In this document: positions 44,671 through 53,601 of the stretch, piece after piece
How the letters are laid out: the number at the start of each line of letters is the position of its first letter
How positions within the stretch are numbered: position 1 is the first letter of the stretch
Assembly (NCBI GenBank): GCA_015680685.1
Contig: MNCI01035040.1
Location: forward strand, 11,702 to 65,302
DNA from: Gnetum montanum
Lineage: Eukaryota; Streptophyta; Gnetopsida; Gnetales; Gnetaceae
DNA length: 53,601 nucleotides
Direction: 5' to 3'
The notes under the pieces: model-generated
Database searches by the model: none
Seen by the model: only the letters and a program-made list of their open reading frames with translations
Told to the model about the DNA's origin: nothing
Program-made: the position numbers and the translations under genes

Positions 44671-45564
44671 ATTAATGTGCTAGGTACCCCTACGCCCAAC
44701 CATATGAATCATAAGAATTCACACACAACTCAGTTGAATTTCACAAACTGCAAGACTTGCATACACCGAACTCTAGCTAGCAAAACCTTAGTTAGAATGG
44801 TCGTTGTCTTCCCAACCTCACTGGTGATATTCTAAAGCAATGGTTAAGTGAGATTGAGGCAAATGATTTTTATTGGTTTTATCTTTTATCTTTTAAAGTA
44901 TAATTCTTTAATTGTAGGAATTGGAAAGTTGTGTAAATTATAATTATTCTACTCTATTGCTTAACTATCCCTAGCATAAGCAACCAATCCCATGTTTCGT
45001 GCACATCCTAAGCATACCCTAACCACTGTTGGGTTACTAGACATTAAGCGTCACTGGGTTACCAAGTCTGTGATATATGTTTGAGATGGTTGTGCCTATG
45101 GTTCTCATAAAATATGAAAGGACAATAATAGTAAAGTGCTAATAATAAAAGCTTTTGGAATTATTAAAGTGTTGAAATATTAAACTATTAAAATGCTTAA
45201 GTGATTAAATCCAAATGCTGCAAGGAATGCTCAAAAAGCTCACCTTTATTGCCGATCACACCAATGGGCTCAGGTACATCAGTGCTTGAATAAAGAGCCA
45301 TACACCTTTCTCACACCTACTATGGGCCTTTGGAAAATATTCTAACTCTTATGGGAACAAATTGCAAGAGTTTGGCTACAACTACTCTAAAAGATGTCAT
45401 GAATGCTGCGAGTGCGCACATATTTATAGCAAGAGATAGAATCTGTGTTAATGGGGTCATATTAATGCATGGATGGATACGTCAATGGGATCACATCAAC
45501 GTGGTCATGTCAATGAGGCTCCATTAATGTGGTCCAATCAATGTATCAACTGAACACTTCATCA
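44671..45564 (-). repeat. Element 2 LTR (5' LTR)
   Basis: It aligns with 22427-23300 from the GTACCCCTACGCCCAACCAT block to the CACTTCATCA end. The first dozen bases are altered (ATTAATGTGCTAGG instead of TGATGAGCGGCTAAG), so its inner boundary is approximate. A minus-strand TATA box is at 45420-45429. GTTAT follows at 45565. Confidence 0.8.
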
Positions 45565-47660
45565 GTTATTTTCAAGGGTTGTTATCGTAGTGGATCTACC
45601 TAGGATAGTAGTGATTCATGATTAGCCAATTCCATAGATAACAGTAGAGGTTTGTAGCTTTTTAGGATGATCAAGAAATTACTATAGATTTGTAAATAAT
45701 TTCTCCTACATAGCTTCTTATTTAACTCAATTTTTGAGAAAGAAGACAAGCTTCTCTTTAAGCTCAACTTATGAGGCTACATTCGATGATCTAAAGTGTA
45801 GATTGGTGTTTATCCCAATAATGATTTCTCCTACTATAGCCCAAGCATAGGATGTATGCACACATTATTTTAATGATAAATTTAGATGTGTACTAATGCA
45901 AGATGATTAGGATGTACCATATGCTTCATGTTAGTTAAGACTAAATGAGATTCATTATTCTACTCATGACATAGAAATGGATGAAGCGATTTTTACTATG
46001 AATATTTGGTGGTATTTTATGATGATCTTGTAATTTTATGGACTAATAATAATACTCTCTAGAATTTTATGAATCAATGACATTTGAACTTGTGACAAAG
46101 AAGATGGGTAGAGCTACTTGCAAGCTTTGATTTCATCATTCTGTGTAAGTCTAATAGGAGGAACTAGGTGGAAGATGTACTTAATAGAGTTTATTAGTAT
46201 AATCAAAAATTTGATTATCCAATTATAGTTTCATGACTATTTATGGAAACAACAATGAAATGATCCCTTGTGTAGAAAATTACAAAAGCACGTTACCTTA
46301 GATGAGGTTGTTATAGTGAATACTACAGAGATGGTCAAAGATGCATTCTAGTCACACTAAATTTACAATTGTTGGATCAGATTCACATGAGCAGATACCA
46401 AATACATTTAGGTAGTGAGAATATGTATTAAAGCCTTCAACATACCTATTTATGATCTATTAGAAAGAGAGATATTATTAATTATGTTTCTCACTACCTA
46501 TTGTTCTAGCAAGTAAAGATAAAACATCAAAGACTTGGTAGTTCATTACACTCCCATGATATTCTATTATGAAAATGGAATACCATTGGAATGGATTTCA
46601 TTGTGGGGTTCCCATGTGCTCAAAGAGGCAATGATGCTATTTTTGTAATTGTGAACTTGCTGCCAAAGTTTATGCATGTTCTTACTAATAGAACCATACT
46701 AAGCACAAAAATGATATTCCAATTGTACATTGTAAAGATAGTACAATTGCATGGTATTTTGTATAAGATCATCAATGATAGGGATGCTAGATTTTTATTT
46801 AGATTCTAAATATCATTTCAAAGAGATATGAACACACAATTGAACCTAAATTTAGCATATAATCTACAAATTGATGAGAAAATTAAAAAAATGAATCAAA
46901 TGTTGAAGAATATATATGTTACATGCATGTGCCCTATAATACAGAGATAGTTAGAATTAAATATTCCCTTTTATTAAGTTATTATATAATAAAACCTATT
47001 AGAAAAGTTTGTGTATGGCTCTTTATGAGGTGTTGTATAGTAGATCATATAGAACATCACTATGTTTGTATACCATTAAGGATAAGCCTCCTGTAAGTAT
47101 AGATTTGATATTACATATCACAAAGAAAATTCAAATGATTTAAGATCAACTGAGGGATGCTTAGGATTAGTAGGTGGCCTAAGTCAATTAATGTAAAAAG
47201 ATCATTAAATTTTGCATCTTGTGAATAGAGGTTTCTTTAAGTGTCATCCCTAAAGGGCTTAATACAATTTGATTAAAAGAGGAAGTTAGCATTTAGGAAC
47301 ATTCCATCATTTGAGATTCTAAAAAGGATTGGTAGGGTGGCTTACAAATTAATATTTCCATCACAATTAGTACATGTACATGAGGTTTTTTTATGTATCT
47401 ATACTAAGAAGATATTTGTCATATGTACAACATGTGATTGATTGATCAAGTATATAGTTACAATTAGATGCTACATATGTAGAGTAACAAGTTCAAGTCA
47501 TTGATAATATGGTGTGATAACTTCATAGCAAGATAGTACCTATGATGAAGATGCTATGTGATAGGTATGAATTACAAAAGGTCATCTAAAACTAAGAGAC
47601 AAAGATATGGGTTGGATATCCAAAGAGCTTCTAGGAGAAAGATTCTTAAGTAGGGAAGAG
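45565..47660 (+). pseudogene. Chromodomain Ty3/gypsy pol remnant, 3' part
   Basis: The + strand continues the RT from 22426: EVCSFLG and YYRFVNNFSYIASYLTQFL (about 45640-45740), then RNase H with STHDIEMDEAI (about 45960) and ASFDFIIL. Integrase: 46591-46809 with MDFIVGFPCAQRGNDAIFVI and IVQLHGI--IINDRDARF, where both catalytic Asp blocks are visible. The C-terminal module near 47250-47400 has FEILKRIGRVAYKL and LVHVHEVF. A chromodomain-like tail (about 47490-47640) reads VIDNMV, KIVPMMKML and ETKIWVGYPKSF with Trp and Glu codons partly lost. This order identifies a chromovirus. Stops are frequent. Confidence 0.7.
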
Positions 47661-50600
47661 AATAACCCCTCACCATAGGACCTCATAATGTTACATTATG
47701 TTTTTTGTGTATGTTTGGTTATATGCAATTGGGATCCTAGAGAGCATGCTTAGATAGACATGGCATTTTATTATATATTTATTAAGACCTTAAAGCTATG
47801 TGATTATAACCATGTGACTACCATGATTATGCACACTAATCTTGTTGGATCAATTAGGAAAATGATGTAACTATTAGGAGTAGGGTGTGGAAGAAGAAGA
47901 CTAAATATTTAACATGTATGATATCAATCCATTTGTTTACCATGTTATGAATTTATGATTATAAGTTAGTTTTATTTAGCAAATTATGTTATGTTAGTTA
48001 TGATATTCTTTATGGTCATAACACTATGCTTGGTTGGCTCATAGGATTGCTTGGCATGTTATGTGATGTTAAGGATTGGTAATTTATGATTATCATGTTA
48101 CACATGATGAAGTCATTGAGCTAGTAAGCCTATTTTATTATGTTCATGTGATTTCTTGAATATGTTGTAAATATGTTATGGTATATATAAATTTGATGAG
48201 TATCTTGGTTAGGTGCCCTTAAAGTGGATTACAAAGTGTGGATCCCTTAACATTACTTGGAACAAGGAAAATTAAATGAAATATTATAAAATGTAAAAGG
48301 AAAATTAAAAATTCAATACATATTATTTATATATCAAACATAAACATACCTCTTATTTCTTCTTTATCCTAGTTTCTGTTGAATTCTTCGTCTTTCCCAT
48401 TTTTTTCAAATTTCTAATAAATTGTAGTGGTTTCTATGATGGTGGAATTTTTATTCAATAAAAATTATGGGAGACTTGGTTTGGATTTTAGTGATTATAG
48501 GACATCATACAAAGCATTTTTGTGTTTCCTTGTGCTTTTTTAGGGTTCAACATTCTTCAAGTTTCTAATGGATATCTTTACCTATCTTCTATTTACAATT
48601 TTGAATTCATGTGCATGCTTGTGAAAGTCAACTAATGGGATAATTAGGTGCAATTTTATGTCATCATTATATGATGAATATTTCTATGTTAATTTTTCAC
48701 AATAAATTTTGAGGATTATTTTGTGTTTCAATATTGGTATCATGAAAGTTGAGATTGACGTAGAGATATGATTGTGTTGATGGGAATGGGAAATTGGTAT
48801 GATTAGAACCTTTGATAATTGTTGGAGGTATTAGAGGTATCATAGATGATTTGTTATCAATACCTAAGTGAAATGGTGTTCTTTATAATTAGATGCTAAT
48901 ATTTATTAATTCTGGTTCTTACTATTGATATTTTAGACAATTAGGATTGTTTGTGATTTTTAAGCTTTTCTAAATGGCATTGAATGCATGTCACACATAG
49001 GTTGGATTAAGGCTTTATGCAAGTCATGAATCATAATGCAATCACACTCTAGAATTTGTTAAAATTTTTATATTCCACATGATTGTAGCTAGGTCATGGT
49101 TGATTTTCCACAGGAATCACAAGTTTTACTAGTCACAATTAGGTCATAGTAAGGAGTGTGAGGTAGGAAGATTGTAGTGAATCCAAAACAAGGTTGCGAC
49201 AATCTCTATGTAGAAATTTTTTTCTCTATTCTAGGCATCAAGTTGAATGACACTATGATTGTGGTTGGCTTGCGATGCTAGGTGTGAGCCTAGCACAAGT
49301 TGATCTAATGTCATGTTCAACTATACATTGAGTAGGAAAAATGGGCCATGAGCCACATTTGGATCATAGTAAGGATATGATAACAAGTTAACTTGATATG
49401 ATATAGTATTCGATGTGTATATGTATGAGGGACCTTAAACTAGGATAAAAGCAATTATACACCATAAATTTCATCTTCGTTAACATTAATTTTGGCCACC
49501 ACAAGTCAATCACAAGTGAAAAGATAGTTGTTGTCTACAATTTCACAAGTAGTGGTATTTTACAATGGTTTGTGGTCAAGCCATGTTGTAATAACAAAAT
49601 CCTATTATAGGTCATGATCTTTGAAAAATTAAAAAAAAACTCTAAGAAAACCACAAGTTGGCCACAAGTCATGGTTAGATTGTCATGGATATTATAGCCT
49701 CTGTGGTACCTCCTATACTTCAAATCTAGTTTCATGAGTAAAGTCATGGGACTATTGAAATTTTAGATCATAAGTTGTGGTGCTTAACATGATTCATGAT
49801 AAGATCATTCTTATCTAAAAATGTTGTATTCACTACAATTCATGATGAAGTCATATTCTATAAAAATAGAGAATAATGATGAAACAAAATTTAGAAGTAA
49901 TCTAGGAAAACATGAGAATTCAAACTTGACTGCAAGGCCTAAAATCATAATCCATGCCTCTAAACATATTGAGGCAAGATTAAAGTAAAAACAAATAGAT
50001 ATCAAATGAGCCTCCAATTTAAAATATGTGTGTAAAGTACATAAAATTTACAAAAATATACATAATTCCTTGAATCCATACATAAATGACTTTAAATGCT
50101 CTTAGAAACTTAACATAAACATGAGAGAAGACTCACATAAGCTAAAGAAGCTTTTAACAAGCTCATGCAAAAAGATATATGAGCTATTACATGAGATAAA
50201 CATAAAAGGGGCTTGAATCCTTTAACATGAACATAAAACAAAAGAAAAACTAGCTTGAATCTATAAATTAGGAGTAACTCCAATGATATAAAGCATAAAA
50301 CCACTTATAAATTCTCTAATGCTTCACTAGAAACATGAGGAGACATGTGGACTTCATAAACCTAATAAAACATAAAATTTGAATATGCATGAAGGAAACA
50401 TATGAGAATGTATAAAAGAAAGAAAATATGAGAGAAGAGCATATGAGAACTTGAGAGAAGAACTCATGGAAGGCTGATTCATTACTCAAGATGTGAAAGC
50501 CATGCTACAAGAATTTAAGAAAGAAAAAGGAAAGAAGTTATAAAATCTTCTCCAAGAATTAAAGAAAGAGCTAACAATGACCAACAAGTTACAATGGGAA

Positions 50601-50860
50601 GGGTTCACCCCTATTTATACTTTTTTCTAGAGGATTTGACCTCTTACAACATGGGCAAGGCATGAAGCCTCTTGGTCCCTTCTTACTTGTTTTTAGTAAT
50701 TTTCTCAATCCCTAACCTTCTAAGATCCTTTTTCTTCAAAGAAAAATACTTATAGATTCTAATACATTAAAGGAAAAACACCAAAATAAAAGGAAATACT
50801 ATCATATCTTCCTACTCTATGTAGCATGAAAGGAAAATAAGATGGAGTAAGGAGGCACAT
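47661..50860. other. Unassigned repeat DNA with an LTR-like promoter
   Basis: No coding is recognised. A strong minus-strand TATA box (GTATAAATAGGGGTGAACCC, 50601-50620) is followed leftward by a pyrimidine-rich leader (purine-rich on +, 50590-50340), resembling the R-U5 part of an LTR. I could not fix LTR ends or target duplications. 49080-49800 repeats words like GGTCATAGTAAGG and ACAAGT(C/T)ATGG several times. Confidence 0.4.
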
Positions 50861-53408
50861 ATTCACACTATTTCTAATAGCTCCTAGAATTGGTTGGTTA
50901 TGAGTTTCATTGTCTATTATGTGACATGTTGTGTTGTATTAGACTTAGAGTCTTGCTAGATTGGTATGGTATTCACTTAAATAATAGAAGATGATGCATG
51001 TGGCACTAGTTACTTGTGATAATTACCTTACATTATCATGTTATGAAATGTTATGATTCATGGTGCATATAGCACAGGTTTCTTATGACTATATGGTAGG
51101 TAAAGTCAAGATGATAATGAGGAACGATGGTGCTAAGGTATCCTAGAGGAGTTAGCAAGATCCTTGCTATGATCCACCAATGAGGCTCATCTCAAACCTT
51201 ATTTCTAAGAGTAGAAGAGCATAGATGAGGCTAGAAGAGCATAGATGAGGCCTACTACTAGTACATGATCTAGGCACATTCAATTATGCTCGAATTTATT
51301 TTCAAGAAATTTAGTGACATGGGGATGTAAAATAGGTTGTAGATACTATCACCAATAGTGGACTAAGTATAGGAAAAGCTAATAAATGATCTAGAGGTAT
51401 AGTTTAGTGATTAAGTATACATGCCAATAATATCATGCTTAATTGAATGTGGATGTATTTGCTATCATAAGGGTTATGATTGAGCATTAATGATAGTTTT
51501 CCATGCATTAAATTAGTGATGTTATGATCATGAGTTAGTCTTAAGAACATATTAGAGTATTGATATTTGGTAACAATTATTATATGTTATGTTGTGGGTT
51601 CCATGACTTGGTACTATTATACAAGCCTAAATGCAAATATAGTTATATGGTTATCCATGCTTGCTTAGTACCTTGTAGAGTAGTTATATCTATATGATAT
51701 GATGACATATGATAAGATTGATGATGTGCTTGCATGTGGTGTTCTACATGAGATGTATTGATCCTATGCAAGTTACTTAATTTACCTTCACACCTTTCTC
51801 CTCTAGCATAGTAGCTACATTTTTCATTGAAAAGGAATACAAAATGACTCCTAGTTAGTCTTGTACTAACTTCCATTATTTATAAGTGATGAAGTTGAAA
51901 ATGTCAAAAATTATCAAGCTTAAGGAAGATGGTGGAGGAGCGTTTGGAGCCATGTTTCTTATTATTTTCATGCATGTACTTATGCAAGAGAGGGACTTAA
52001 TCATTAGAAGTAATGATTTAGACACCTCATAAGTTATGTTCTATTTATATATGTACATGATGTATATATTTATTATGTGTGATTGCGACTTATGGATTTG
52101 ATAGTTAGAATGCTATACATTAAATGATGCTAGCATATTTTGTAAAATTAACTAATATGTATGTACAATAGTGGTTTTGTGAGTTTTTCTCTCTTATGCT
52201 TAGTTTCCTTTACATGAATGAAATTTTCACGAAGTAATTTATGACCTCCCATTAGGTGTTTCTATGATTTGTTACTTGCATTACACTTTGACTTCATCAT
52301 TACACTAAATTATAATCCATTCCTTAATGTGGCTTGGGTTGGATGCATAGGGTGATATAAGTTGATACTATCCATAAATTTAACTCAATAATTGAATTTT
52401 ATGAAGATAATCTACAGAGGTGTGGTTTCTAGCTAAGAAGCCTTGAAGACTAGTATAAGTTAGTATCAACCTTATAATTAGTCTAATGTCTAATGCAATA
52501 ACTCATTGAATATCACCAATAAATGCAAATCATCGGTTAATGGTAAATATTGCATTAATAGTTATATTAATGGTTAGGATTAATGGTCAAGTTAATTGTA
52601 TATTATTGTTAGCTAGCAATGTATTTCTAGCATTTGATGTTTTAGCATGTAGACCTTATCTTTCATCTTTGTTACAAGTGGCACCAAGATGGTTTCCTTT
52701 ATGATGAAGCTATACTAACCCTTCTTACGTGTGTTCCATGTACATTCCAGGTTGTATACTTGCATGAAGATTCCAAAAGTGATTCAAGTTGCTTGGAGAA
52801 ATGATGGAGAATTATATGGTGTGATGTGGATGAAGGACTCAAGTACTTCTGTAATATTTTAAGCCATTAAATGGATTTTTAAAATGACCCATGTCATTAT
52901 CTTATGTATCATATACAATTTATATTTGAAGGATTTGTATATGATATGTTGGTAAAAGATTCCATGGATATTGTAAAGTGATTATTTCTTTAAGGCTTGT
53001 TCAAGTATAGTTATTAGATTATAAGGTTTTATACTTGAAGTATTAATGTTTCTAATAGTTTTCTTTTTTATGCTAAGCATTCCATATGGCATATGTAGTT
53101 TTTTATGAATTTTGTTCATGCCTCATAAGTAATTATATGCATTTATCTATGGTATATATTGAGGTATGATACCTAAAAACCATAAAGTATGAGAGGCTAG
53201 GAATAATATAGGGGTAGATCCAACATTTATTAAGTTGGAAGGCATACATGTCATTCGTTGGGTATGGTAAATACCATGTGAAATGATCATTGTTGAGAGG
53301 GTGTTGAAGGACTTTGTGGAGAAAATTATTCAACCACACTTTAAAACTAGAGAGAATTTTTAAGAAGCATTGAGAAGGATTTGTAAGATTATTAAAGTTC
53401 TTGCTCAT
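50861..53408. other. Unassigned AT-rich DNA
   Basis: I see no supported gene. There is one exact 20-bp tandem duplication (tagaagagcatagatgaggc at 51212-51231 and 51232-51251). The rest is rich in ATG/TTA words typical of heavily deaminated transposon DNA and may be the chromovirus 3' LTR, but no matching 5' copy was found. Confidence 0.4.
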
Positions 53409-53601
53409 TGATGAGTGGCGAGGTACCCCTACACTCAACCATACGAATACGAGCGTTACACGCACGATCCGGTCGAACTTCATAGACGGACTAGTTGTGG
53501 CATCTAGACAGTTAGCCTAAGGTTGCAATTCACTGTCTTCCCACCTAGACTAGTATTAGCTTTTTCACATATGGTTTAGTCCAGAGTGAGGTGTATGATG
53601 G
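53409..53601 (-). repeat. Family L type LTR entering at the right edge
   Basis: It starts TGATGAGTGGCGAGGTACC and is the reverse complement match of 640-866. The LTR therefore ends its U5 here and its U3 lies beyond the window. CTCAT at 53404-53408 would be the target duplication. CpG content (ACGCACGATCCGG) is higher than in the left copy, suggesting a younger insertion. Confidence 0.7.

Larger units (their letters stand above)
22427..45564 (-). mobile_element. Element 2: non-autonomous relative of element 1, carrying a Tat insertion
   Basis: LTRs at 22427-23300 and about 44671-45564 with GTTAT duplications enclose 21.4 kb, of which 17.8 kb is the nested Tat element. Its own internal DNA (23301-24019 plus 41819-44670, about 3.6 kb) consists of an internal promoter-like block, the aORF and the PPT. 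No gag, RT or integrase remains, so it depended on an autonomous relative such as element 1. It inserted into the RT of a + strand chromodomain element. Confidence 0.85.

Noticed and set aside
53133-53483. 116-codon minus-strand ORF at the right edge
   Set aside because: It runs across the LTR boundary at 53409, has no recognisable motif and mixes LTR with flanking DNA.

Overview
This 53.6 kb window is nuclear plant DNA made almost entirely of old, mutated LTR retrotransposons. It is AT-rich, and I found no convincing host gene, rRNA, functional tRNA gene or CRISPR array. The lineages visible (Tat-like, Athila-like and chromodomain Ty3/gypsy, Ty1/copia, and a short RTE-like non-LTR insertion) point to a seed plant with a large repeat-rich genome. 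I cannot name the species.

Layout from left to right. (1) 1-3375: a + strand LTR element ('family L', 5' LTR cut by the window edge) with no gag-pol, inserted beside a decayed minus-strand Ty1/copia pol (3385-4614). (2) 5506-6339: a copia-type LTR with a PBS on one side and a purine tract on the other. It carries a small tRNA-like insertion flanked by a perfect 13-bp duplication. (3) 8438-20681: 'element 1', a complete but decayed minus-strand Athila-like element with GTTAT target duplications. It holds gag, pol, an internal promoter-like block and an additional ORF (aORF). (4) 22090-47660: a three-level nest. A + strand chromodomain gypsy pol is split at 22426/45565 by 'element 2' (22427-45564, minus strand, TSD GTTAT, same family as element 1 but without gag-pol). 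Element 2's aORF is in turn split by a 17.8 kb Tat-type element (24020-41818, minus strand). (5) 47661-53408: unassigned AT-rich repeat DNA with one LTR-like promoter. (6) 53409-53601: the start of another family L type LTR, running off the window.

The Tat element is the most unusual object. On the minus strand it has one gag-protease frame (40160-36402) and a pol with protease-RT-RNase H-archaeal-type RNase H-integrase order (30467-27004). About 5.9 kb between protease and RT looks like a sense-strand intron. Inside it, on the opposite strand, lies an apparent multi-exon gene (31046-35466) whose GT-AG introns preserve reading phase at every junction I tested, followed by a 27-bp tandem array. 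A second tandem array (about 36-bp period) lies between pol and the 3' LTR. The element is dead: its main frames are broken mostly by nonsense substitutions rather than frameshifts.

The second notable pattern is a block shared by family L, element 1 and element 2: a TATATATA box, a G-rich tract 163-176 bp downstream, then the aORF. It looks like an internal promoter for the aORF, kept in elements that lost gag-pol.

All coordinates, alignments and domain calls were made by eye. Homology statements rest on recognised motifs, not on database searches.
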